Assembly (NCBI GenBank): GCA_050292445.1
Contig: JBNKLQ010000357.1
Location: 1-5,559, forward strand
DNA length: 5,559 nt
DNA from: Leptofilum sp050292445
Lineage (GTDB): Bacteria; Chloroflexota; Anaerolineae; Promineifilales; Promineifilaceae
Reading direction: 5' to 3'
In this document: piece by piece, positions 1 to 5,551 of the stretch
Layout: each line of letters starts with the position of its first letter
How positions within the stretch are numbered: the stretch's first letter is position 1
Notes under the pieces: generated by a model
The model's input: only the letters and a program-made list of their open reading frames with translations
What the model was told of the DNA's origin: nothing
Database searches by the model: none
Program-made: the position numbers and the translations under genes

Positions 1-76
1 AGACGGCGGCGTTCCTGATGGCGTGCGGCCTCTGCAACCGCAGCCTCGGCCCCGGCCGCGACACCTACATCTACAG
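1..76 (+). CDS. Partial plant FLZ-type zinc-finger exon (foreign flank)
   Basis: Read in the frame with codons at 3, 6, 9 and so on, this stretch encodes a Phe-Leu, then Cys-x2-Cys (codons 24 and 33), then LGPGRDTYIYR. This is the pattern of the first half of the plant FLZ domain (FCS-like zinc finger, DUF581), whose second half carries FCSxEC. FLZ proteins in land plants are small SnRK1-interacting adaptors. The second half is absent. Codon AG|G at 75-77 coincides with a consensus 5' splice site, and I recall many FLZ genes splitting between YMYR and G, so this is probably the end of a first exon. Its GC content is far higher than the rest of the window, as in grass coding DNA. The assignment rests on remembered family consensus, but C-x2-C plus GRDxYxYR is distinctive. 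It is unrelated to the bacterial genes downstream. Confidence 0.6.
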
Positions 77-116
77 GTTCGGGATCAGGATAACCGATGA
101 TTTTTTTACTTGATCC
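77..116 (+). other. Intron-like stretch and chimeric junction
   Basis: The sequence opens with GTTCGGG directly after exon-like AG, turns AT-rich (a run of seven T at about 101-107), and carries an in-frame stop for the FLZ frame at 111-113. By about 117 the reading matches the interior of a GH1 glycosidase. The change from plant-like to bacterial sequence therefore lies between about 77 and 116. A GATC at 112-115 sits at the likely switch point, which would suit a restriction or ligation chimera, but the tetramer is common and proves nothing alone. No promoter or ribosome binding site for the GH1 gene is visible here. Confidence 0.5.
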
Positions 117-1151
117 CGTTTTTCAGTGGAATGGGCGCGGGTGGAGCCGGAAGACGGTCGTTTCTCCACCGCCGCCCTGGACCATTACCGCCGCATGTGT
201 AAAGCCTGCCACGCCCACGGTCTCAAGCCGGTGGTGACTTACCATCATTTTACGTCACCGCGTTGGCTCATCGGCCAGGGTGGGTGGCAAAATATGGAAA
301 CGGCCGCTAAATTTGCCCGTTATTCCCAAAAAGTTACCCAACATCTAGGCGACTTGGTAGAAGCGGTCTGCACTATTAACGAAGTCAACATCCCACGTAT
401 GGCTGCTATGATCTGGATGGCCGGCGGCCAAGACGAAAGTTTTATACAGCAGGCAGCCCCGGCGCTGCATACCACCCCGGAACAGTTTGCGCCTTTCATG
501 TTTGCCGGTTCAGCCCAGGGACGGGACGTGATTATAGAGGCTCATCATCAGGCACGGGCAGCGATTAAGGCGGAACGGCCGTCACTTCCCGTTGGCCTGA
601 CCATCGCCATGCAGGACATGCAAGCCGTGCCTGGCGGTGAAGCGGTGCGGGACAAGGTGCGCTGGGAAGTGCAAGATGTATACCTGGAAGCAGCCCGCCA
701 GGATGATTTTCTCGGTGTACAAACCTACTCGCGTGAACGGTATGGGGCAGATGGTAACCTGGGGCCGGAGGAAGGCGTGGAACTGACGCAAATGGGATAC
801 GAATTTTGGCCTGAAGCGATTGGCGCTACACTGCGTCGTGCTCACGAGGTAGCTGGTGTGCCCATGATGGTGACAGAGAACGGCATCGGCACAATTGATG
901 ACGGCCGTCGCTTGGCCTACTACCAGACAGCCCTACAAAACGTGGCCGATTGTATGCGTGATGGTCTGGATATACGTGGTTATTTTGCCTGGTCTGCTTT
1001 CGACAACTTTGAATGGATGCGCGGGTATGAGCCAACCTTTGGTATTATCGCGGTAGACCGCAGCACACAACAACGAACCATCAAACCAAGTGCCCAATGG
1101 TTGAGCACAGTGGTTCAGACAAACAGGTCAGTTACAGGAACAACCACTTGA
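117..1151 (+). CDS. GH1 family beta-glucosidase, 5'-truncated
   Basis: Glycoside hydrolase family 1, retaining mechanism, probably hydrolysing cellobiose or other beta-glucosides in the cytoplasm. Homology begins abruptly with RFSVEWARVEPE, which in intact enzymes follows about 60-80 residues containing the first strand and the substrate-binding Gln region. Those residues are missing. A GTG at 126 could be called as a start, but it lies inside the conserved FSVEWAR strand and has no ribosome binding site, so it is not the real start. Numbering from that GTG, E86 in CTINEVN is the acid/base and E251 in MVTENG is the nucleophile. YHHF (the +1/-1 His region) and the C-terminal WSAFDNFEW motif are present. 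The usual TxNEP is NEV here, an uncommon substitution. The gene ends 4 nt before the transporter, so co-transcription is likely. The family is certain; substrate is inferred from the neighbouring cellobiose phosphorylase. Confidence 0.9.
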   Translation, partial: RFSVEWARVEPEDGRFSTAALDHYRRMCKACHAHGLKPVVTYHHFTSPRWLIGQGGWQNMETAAKFARYSQKVTQHLGDLVEAVCTINEVNIPRMAAMIWMAGGQDESFIQQAAPALHTTPEQFAPFMFAGSAQGRDVIIEAHHQARAAIKAERPSLPVGLTIAMQDMQAVPGGEAVRDKVRWEVQDVYLEAARQDDFLGVQTYSRERYGADGNLGPEEGVELTQMGYEFWPEAIGATLRRAHEVAGVPMMVTENGIGTIDDGRRLAYYQTALQNVADCMRDGLDIRGYFAWSAFDNFEWMRGYEPTFGIIAVDRSTQQRTIKPSAQWLSTVVQTNRSVTGTTT

Positions 1152-1155
1152 TTTT

Positions 1156-2349
1156 ATGACAAAAAACGAAAAACTCCGCAATACCATCGGGTATTATTTG
1201 CTGTTTATTAGCCTGGGCTTTGGCTTGGGCATCGTGGGGCCGGCACTGCCTTCGCTGGCTGAACAGACCGGCAGTACGCTAGGCACAATCGGGTCCATGT
1301 TTTTGGTAAGTGCCCTGGGAGGGATGCTGGGCACTATCTTGGGTGGGCGCATTTTGGATCGTGTACCGCGTGGACATTTGGTGCTTGGGTCCGCCCAACT
1401 GATCAGCGCCGTGCTGCTCGCAGCCATACCATTGGCAGGCAGCCTCCCAGTATTGCTGCTGATCTCATTTTTTAGCGGCTTTCCCATTGGCATGATCAAC
1501 ACGGGGGCCAACACCTTGCTGATGTGGACTCATGGCAAAAAAGCCGGACCATACGTAAACGGATTGCACTTTGCCTTTGGATTGGGCGCCTTTCTGGCTC
1601 CGACAATTTTTGCACAAGTGCTGAGGCTAGACGGTACTTACCAACACGCTTACTGGGCATTATCAGTACTCGCCGTTTGTGTTGGTCTATTCATGCTCTT
1701 CCTTCCCGGCAGCCCCGAACACCCTGATAAACATGGGGACCGTGCCCAGTCACGCGAAAGCCTGCGCAGAGCTTTGCCGGTGATTATTATCGCCATGCTG
1801 TTTCTGTTTTTCTACGTTGGCTCAGAAATTACGTTTGGCAACTGGATTTACACCTATGCGCTAACCCTTGAGTTGGCTGATGCCACCCGCGCAGCGTATC
1901 TGACTTCTGCTTTTTGGCTATCTTTTACGATTGGCCGCGCTATTTCTATTCCCTTAGCGGCACGCTTCACCCCTGCACAAATCCTGACAGTCGCGTTCCT
2001 GGGAGGCTTAGGTGCGCTAACGCTGGTGTTTCTCGGCCCAGGTTCGCTCAATTTGCTGTGGGCAACAACGCTGCTTGTGGGTTTTTTCATGGCCCCGGTC
2101 TGGGCCACAGGTTACAACCTGGCCGGACAATCCATTAAGTTAACCGCAACCGTGAGCAGCATCATTATTCTGGGTGACAGTTTCGGTGCTGTTGTGCTGC
2201 CGTGGGTGACGGGGCAGGCAATTGAGCGTTTTGGCGCACACACCATGCCCTTGCTGGTGTTCTCCAGTCTGGTGATTAACGCGCTGATCTTTGTGCTCAT
2301 GCTCCTGCAACGCCAGAAGGCTCATCAGATTGTCCTCGCTGGGGAGTGA
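1156..2349 (+). CDS. MFS sugar transporter, FHS / MFSD4-like type
   Basis: A 397-residue inner-membrane major facilitator with 12 predicted membrane segments (roughly residues 12-34, 42-64, 74-95, 97-118, 134-156, 165-184, 206-227, 247-268, 275-294, 298-320, 331-353, 364-385) and a longer charged loop at 185-205 between the two halves. The loop after segment 2 has motif A as GGRILDRVPRGH (63-74). INTGANTLLMW (114-124), NGLHFAFGLGAFLAP (135-149) and GSEITFGNW (222-230) are typical of the FHS group, which includes fucose and glucose/mannose proton symporters and animal MFSD4/NaGLT1. It probably takes up glucose or a short beta-glucoside such as cellobiose. The ATG lies 4 nt after the GH1 stop. 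An AGGA at about 1136-1139 is too far away for an ideal ribosome binding site, so translational coupling is plausible. The length is normal and nothing looks broken. The exact sugar cannot be read from the sequence. Confidence 0.88.
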   Translation: MTKNEKLRNTIGYYLLFISLGFGLGIVGPALPSLAEQTGSTLGTIGSMFLVSALGGMLGTILGGRILDRVPRGHLVLGSAQLISAVLLAAIPLAGSLPVLLLISFFSGFPIGMINTGANTLLMWTHGKKAGPYVNGLHFAFGLGAFLAPTIFAQVLRLDGTYQHAYWALSVLAVCVGLFMLFLPGSPEHPDKHGDRAQSRESLRRALPVIIIAMLFLFFYVGSEITFGNWIYTYALTLELADATRAAYLTSAFWLSFTIGRAISIPLAARFTPAQILTVAFLGGLGALTLVFLGPGSLNLLWATTLLVGFFMAPVWATGYNLAGQSIKLTATVSSIIILGDSFGAVVLPWVTGQAIERFGAHTMPLLVFSSLVINALIFVLMLLQRQKAHQIVLAGE

Positions 2350-2455
2350 AACGGCCATTACACTGCGCCGCTTGATTTGCTACACCAGTGACTGGTCTGC
2401 TTTTGATAACGCGGTAGCTCAGGTGAACCGACTAGTGGAAAAAACAATCATATAA
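2330..2455 (+). CDS. Possible 41-residue ORF overlapping transporter end
   Basis: A reading frame opens at TTG 2330, has AGAAGG at 2315-2320 (9-nt spacing), overlaps the last 20 nt of the transporter in another frame and ends at TAA 2453-2455. The peptide is hydrophilic, contains SDWSAFDNAVAQVN and ends in VEKTII. I recognise no family. It shares the hexapeptide WSAFDN with the GH1 C-terminus; the DNA there matches at 17 of 19 positions with only synonymous differences, but flanking sequence does not align. It could be a small protein, a gene remnant or chance. The TTG start and lack of any homologue I know keep confidence low. Confidence 0.2.
   Translation: MSSLGSETAITLRRLICYTSDWSAFDNAVAQVNRLVEKTII
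2384..2396. promoter_or_regulatory. 13-bp perfect palindrome, possible operator
   Basis: ACCAGT and ACTGGT form perfect 6-bp arms around a single G, about 78 bp upstream of the cellobiose phosphorylase start and 32 bp upstream of the -35 candidate. A weaker GATAACG/CGGTAGC dyad with a central CG, as in LacI-family operators (5 of 7 pairs), lies at 2405-2418. Either could be a regulator site for the phosphorylase gene. No regulator is encoded in the window, and chance is possible for both. Confidence 0.2.
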
Positions 2456-2456
2456 T
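2428..2456 (+). promoter_or_regulatory. Candidate sigma-70 promoter for cellobiose phosphorylase
   Basis: A perfect -10 hexamer TATAAT at 2451-2456 lies 17 bp after a weak -35 CCGACT (2428-2433; only the central GAC matches TTGACA). Transcription would begin near 2463, giving a leader of only about 11 nt that would just include the ribosome binding site. The 124-bp gap after the transporter, unlike the 4-nt gap before it, makes an internal promoter reasonable. Readthrough from upstream is equally possible, since no terminator is seen in the gap. Confidence 0.35.
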
Positions 2457-2463
2457 TCAAATC

Positions 2464-2469
2464 AGGAGA
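2464..2469 (+). promoter_or_regulatory. Ribosome binding site of cellobiose phosphorylase
   Basis: AGGAGA stands 4 nt before the ATG at 2474. It is the only start in the window with a close, strong Shine-Dalgarno, and it fixes the phosphorylase start together with the family-typical N-terminus (YGYFDDAQREYVIT). Confidence 0.75.
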
Positions 2470-2473
2470 ACTC

Positions 2474-4924
2474 ATGCAATACGGATATTTTGATGACGCT
2501 CAGCGTGAATATGTCATTACGCAACCAGACACCCCCCTGCCCTGGATCAACTACCTGGGCAATGAATCCTTTTTTGGTCTACTTTCCAATACGGCCGGAG
2601 GCTACACATTTTATCAGGACGCTCGCCTGCGCCGCCTAACCCGCTTTCGCTATAACGGTGTACCCTATGATGGAAACGGCCGTTACCTTTACCTACGCGA
2701 TAATGCCAACGGCGTGTTCTGGTCCCCCACCTGGCAACCCACCCAGAACAATCTTGAACAGTACACCTGCCGCCACGGACTTGGCTACAGCAAAATTGCC
2801 TCAACCTATGGCGGTATTCAGGCCGAAACGACCTATTTTGTACCTCTGGGTCAGACACTGGAAGTTTGGCGTGTCCAACTGACCAACCAGCGCGACCAAC
2901 CCGCGAATCTCTCGCTGTTCTCCAGCATCGAGTTTTGTCTCTGGGATGCCTCCGACGATACGACAAACTACCAGCGCAACCTCAATATTGGTGAAGTAGA
3001 GGTCGTTGATAATGTCATCTACCACAAAACGGAATACCGCGAGCGGCGTAACCACTTTGCTTACTTTGCCTGCTCAGCACCGCTGGCTGGCTACGATACG
3101 CAACGCGAGGATTTCCTGGGCCCCTATCGCGGCTGGAATAACCCGCAAGTGGTGGCTGAGGGCAAAGCACGCAACTCCCACGCCCATGGCTGGGCACCCA
3201 TCGGCTCCCATCATGTCAAACTCACCTTAGCGCCAGGGGAAACACAAGAAATAATCTTCTTGCTGGGCTACCAGGAAAACCCACGTGATCAAAAGTTTGA
3301 CCCACCCAACTCCAGCACAGTAAATAAGCAAACTGTATTGCCCATTATCGCTCGCTATCTAAATTCGGCCACGGTGGCAGAAGCCTTATCTGACCTGGCT
3401 GCCCATTGGGCCGACCTGCTGGCTCGCTACCAGGTACAAACGCCAGATGAACACACCAACCGCATGGTCAATATTTGGAACGCTTACCAAAACATGATCA
3501 CCTTCAACATGTCCCGCTCCGCTTCCTACTTTGAGTCGGGAATTGGGCGCGGCATGGGTTTCCGCGACTCCAACCAGGATTTGCTGGGCTTTGTCCATAT
3601 GATTCCAGATCGGGCCCGCGAACGCATCTTAGATTTAGCAGCCACGCAGCTGCCGACTGGTGGTGCCTATCACCAATACCAACCATTAACAAAACGCGGC
3701 AATCATGCCGTAGGCGGCAATTTCAATGACGATCCGCTGTGGCTGGTACTGGCCGTGACCGCTTACGTTAAAGAAACGGCCGATTTTGCTATCCTTGATC
3801 AACTTGTTCCCTATGACAATAAAACCGGCAGCGAAACCCCTCTGTATGAACATTTGCAGCGCAGTCTGCAATACACCTTGGAGCGCAAAGGCCCGCATGG
3901 GTTGCCCCTTATCGGTCAGGCTGACTGGAACGATTGTCTGAACTTAAACGCCTTCACGGAAGAACCAGGACAATCTTTCCAAACCACCGTCAGCAAAGAC
4001 GGCAAGGTGGCTGAATCGGTGTTTATTGCGGGTCTGTTTGTATTGGCGGCCAAGGAGATGGCAAAGCTGGCGGAAGCAACCGGACAAACAGAGGAGGCAA
4101 ATTTTTACACCCAGGAAGCAGAAGCGATGACGGCCGTTACGTTGCAGCATGGTTGGGATGGTGGCTGGTTCTTGCGTGCCTACGATGACTTCGGCGATAA
4201 AGTTGGCTCCCATGAATGCCAGGAAGGGCAGATTTTTATTGAACCTCAAGGCATCTGCGTGCTAGCCGGGATTGGTCAGGAAACGGGTGAGGCAGCACAG
4301 GCCCTCGCATCCGTGCAGGAACGGCTGGCCACAACGCATGGCATTATGCTGCATCAGCCCGCCTACACCAAGTATTACCTCAACCTGGGTGAAATTTCCT
4401 CCTATCCACCTGGTTATAAAGAGAATGCGGGCATTTTTTGCCATACGAATCCCTGGATCATGATAGCTGAAACGGTATTGGGCAACGGTGACCAGGCGTT
4501 TGACTATTACCGTCGTATCAATCCCTCAGCACGGGAATCAATCAGTGACGTTCACCGCTCAGAGCCTTATGTCTATGCGCAAATGATAGCTGGACGAGAT
4601 GCCCCTTCCCACGGAGAAGCGAAGAACTCCTGGCTGTCGGGGACGGCCGCCTGGAACTATGTGGCAATTACGCAATGGATTTTGGGCATCCGTCCTACGT
4701 ATAATGGACTAGAAATTGCCCCCATCATGCCCCAAGATTGGCCCGGATACACGGCCCAGCGCATTTTCCGGGGCGTAACCTACGCAATTACAGTAGAACG
4801 CACCGGGCCAGGTAACAACGTGCAGTTAGAGGTGAATGGAAAAGCCATAAGTGGAAATGTGGTACCAGTGACAGAGGGGAACGGCCGTTCTCCCGTCACC
4901 GTGCACGTCCAAATTGGCGTTTAA
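2474..4924 (+). CDS. Cellobiose phosphorylase (GH94)
   Basis: A complete 816-residue inverting phosphorylase, close to the usual length of about 810-820. It converts cellobiose plus phosphate to alpha-glucose 1-phosphate plus glucose in the cytoplasm, saving one ATP compared with hydrolysis; no signal peptide is present. The N-terminus YGYFDDAQREYVIT...PWINYLGN is diagnostic. Architecture: beta-sandwich about 10-270, helical linker about 300-330, (alpha/alpha)6 barrel about 330-730 with a C-terminal beta region. GRGMGFRDSNQD (R364, D365) belongs to the -1 sugar site. GQADWNDCLN carries W485 and D487; by analogy with Trp/Asp of the WND motif in characterised GH94 enzymes, D487 is the general acid. 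H657 in FCHTNPW and the SGTAAW segment (T724) should help bind phosphate. The long N-terminal match favours cellobiose over chitobiose or cellodextrin as substrate. It sits after the transporter and GH1 gene, forming a coherent cellobiose cluster. No missing catalytic residue was seen. Confidence 0.95.
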   Translation: MQYGYFDDAQREYVITQPDTPLPWINYLGNESFFGLLSNTAGGYTFYQDARLRRLTRFRYNGVPYDGNGRYLYLRDNANGVFWSPTWQPTQNNLEQYTCRHGLGYSKIASTYGGIQAETTYFVPLGQTLEVWRVQLTNQRDQPANLSLFSSIEFCLWDASDDTTNYQRNLNIGEVEVVDNVIYHKTEYRERRNHFAYFACSAPLAGYDTQREDFLGPYRGWNNPQVVAEGKARNSHAHGWAPIGSHHVKLTLAPGETQEIIFLLGYQENPRDQKFDPPNSSTVNKQTVLPIIARYLNSATVAEALSDLAAHWADLLARYQVQTPDEHTNRMVNIWNAYQNMITFNMSRSASYFESGIGRGMGFRDSNQDLLGFVHMIPDRARERILDLAATQLPTGGAYHQYQPLTKRGNHAVGGNFNDDPLWLVLAVTAYVKETADFAILDQLVPYDNKTGSETPLYEHLQRSLQYTLERKGPHGLPLIGQADWNDCLNLNAFTEEPGQSFQTTVSKDGKVAESVFIAGLFVLAAKEMAKLAEATGQTEEANFYTQEAEAMTAVTLQHGWDGGWFLRAYDDFGDKVGSHECQEGQIFIEPQGICVLAGIGQETGEAAQALASVQERLATTHGIMLHQPAYTKYYLNLGEISSYPPGYKENAGIFCHTNPWIMIAETVLGNGDQAFDYYRRINPSARESISDVHRSEPYVYAQMIAGRDAPSHGEAKNSWLSGTAAWNYVAITQWILGIRPTYNGLEIAPIMPQDWPGYTAQRIFRGVTYAITVERTGPGNNVQLEVNGKAISGNVVPVTEGNGRSPVTVHVQIGV

Positions 4925-4926
4925 CG

Positions 4927-4932
4927 AGGAGG
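4927..4932 (+). promoter_or_regulatory. Shine-Dalgarno without a start codon
   Basis: A perfect AGGAGG lies 2 nt after the phosphorylase stop, but no ATG, GTG or TTG occurs within the next 15 nt. The next gene starts 61 nt later with no Shine-Dalgarno of its own. The frame of that gene is open back to 4937, so an original upstream start may have been lost, or the site may be fortuitous or serve another role. Confidence 0.4.
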
Positions 4933-4940
4933 ATAAGGTA

Positions 4941-4975
4941 GTTTCGGAAAAATAAATAAGCATTCAATCCGAAAC
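4941..4975. repeat. 8-bp inverted repeat in spacer
   Basis: GTTTCGGA (4941-4948) and TCCGAAAC (4968-4975) are perfect inverted copies around a 19-nt AT-rich centre. The right arm overlaps by two bases an ACGGCCGT palindrome (4974-4981). There is no following T run, so an intrinsic terminator is unlikely. A regulator site for the downstream gene or an RNA hairpin between the two genes is more plausible. The remaining spacer to 4993 shows no convincing -35/-10 pair. Confidence 0.45.
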
Positions 4976-4993
4976 GGCCGTAAACTTCGCCCC

Positions 4994-5551
4994 ATGAAAA
5001 AATTCTTTGTCTGGCTGGGATCAGGACGCAGTAAAAAGTGGGATGTGGGCCTTAAATCCCAGTTGCTCGACCGGGCCGCAAAGGCTGGCCTGCCCGTGCC
5101 GGCCGGCGCAATTTTGTTGGATGAATTCTTCCAATTGGTTTTGGCCGAAGGTGTGATCGTTACTGAAAATGACACCACTTTCGTCGCCCCCGATCCGACA
5201 TGGCTTTCTGAGACGCTTTTTGAGAGCGTTCATCTGCCGCGCATGGGTAAGCTAGTCGCGGTTCGTTCTGCATCCCCCTTAACTGGTTACACCCCTCAGT
5301 TGGCAGTGGATTTTAATGATCCAACTCAATTATCACAATCATTATGCACGGTTTGGTCACTGGCAACACAAGCAAATGCGCGACGGGATGTGTTAATTTT
5401 GGAGATGATTACAGGCGAGGAATCGGGAACGGCCGTTTCCGACTCGTCCTCGGATGGCCCGTCTCCAGCCAATTCAGCCAGCCAGTCACTCTCATCAGAT
5501 GCATCCGTTTCCGGTTCATCACCAGACAATGCTGTGAGCCAATCACTTTGA
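4994..5551 (+). CDS. PPDK_N-like PEP/pyruvate-binding protein, short or interrupted
   Basis: A 185-residue product. MKKFFVWLGSG resembles the start of pyruvate phosphate dikinase. DVGLKSQLLDRAAKAGLPVP (17-36) matches the GGKGANLxxLxxxGLPVP segment, with K21 in the position of the nucleotide-binding Lys. VAVRSAS (88-94) matches VAVRSSA, and DVLILEMITGEESGTAVS (132-149) matches the QxMVxxExSGVAFS strand. The usual Glu-Asp and Ser-x-AGQ after VAVRSSA are absent, so activity is doubtful. Residues 150-185 are a Ser-rich low-complexity tail with two imperfect repeats, ending at TGA 5549-5551. Full PPDK or PEP synthase proteins exceed 800 residues, so this is a stand-alone degenerate domain, the front of an interrupted gene, or a product cut by a chimeric end. 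The ATG has no ribosome binding site; it is chosen because the protein match starts there. Relation to cellobiose use is unclear. Confidence 0.6.
   Translation: MKKFFVWLGSGRSKKWDVGLKSQLLDRAAKAGLPVPAGAILLDEFFQLVLAEGVIVTENDTTFVAPDPTWLSETLFESVHLPRMGKLVAVRSASPLTGYTPQLAVDFNDPTQLSQSLCTVWSLATQANARRDVLILEMITGEESGTAVSDSSSDGPSPANSASQSLSSDASVSGSSPDNAVSQSL
5447..5548 (+). repeat. Imperfect Ser-rich tandem repeat in coding tail
   Basis: Residues 152-166 (SSDGPSPANSASQSL) and 167-185 (SSDASVSGSSPDNAVSQSL) of the last gene are imperfect tandem units that both begin SSD and end SQSL. At the end of the second unit, where a third SSD would begin with TCA, the sequence has TGA. Such tails usually act as flexible linkers, which would imply more protein beyond the stop. 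Confidence 0.45.

Larger units (their letters stand above)
300..5436. repeat. Dispersed ACGGCCGT palindrome family
   Basis: The exact octamer starts at 575, 901, 2676, 4130, 4881, 4974 and 5429. The 7-mer ACGGCCG occurs additionally at 300, 2591, 3776 and 4643, and a near copy (ACGGCCAT) at 2351. Several copies are preceded by GAA or GGAA, and the copy at 5429 extends to a near-perfect GGAAC...GTTTCC dyad. Copies fall in all three reading frames (for example ETA, GNGR, ERPS) and once in a spacer, so the bias acts on DNA and not on protein. None occurs inside the transporter apart from the near copy at its stop. Resembles in kind the HIP1 octamer of cyanobacteria. Confidence 0.65.

Noticed and set aside
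77..125. Apparent complete intron GT...TTTTTCAG (77-125) joining the FLZ exon to what follows
   Set aside because: At 49 bp it is short for a plant intron, the spliced frame gives no FCSxEC half domain, and the TTTTTCAG is part of the conserved GH1 codons for RFSV.
126..128. GTG as the true start of the GH1 gene
   Set aside because: It lies within the conserved FSVEWAR strand, the matching residues RFS lie before it, and no ribosome binding site precedes it.
582..1035. Minus-strand open frames within the GH1 gene
   Set aside because: They have no recognisable domains and lie opposite a gene with intact catalytic motifs; they are shadows of its codon usage.
2411..2464. tRNA-like sequence (GTAGCTCAGGT resembles a D-arm, TTCAAATC a T-arm)
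   Set aside because: No acceptor or anticodon stem can be formed around these boxes, and the 3' part runs into the ribosome binding site of the phosphorylase.
2547..2966. 139-codon minus-strand frame opposite cellobiose phosphorylase
   Set aside because: Arg/Gly-rich with no family features, and fully contained opposite the conserved phosphorylase N-terminal domain.
4941..4975. Intrinsic terminator after cellobiose phosphorylase
   Set aside because: The stem is only 8 bp with a 19-nt loop and no T run follows.
5326..5529. Acidic minus-strand frame opposite the Ser-rich tail
   Set aside because: Its Asp/Glu/Ser content is simply the complement of the TCA/TCC/GAT-rich repeat; no start signal or domain.
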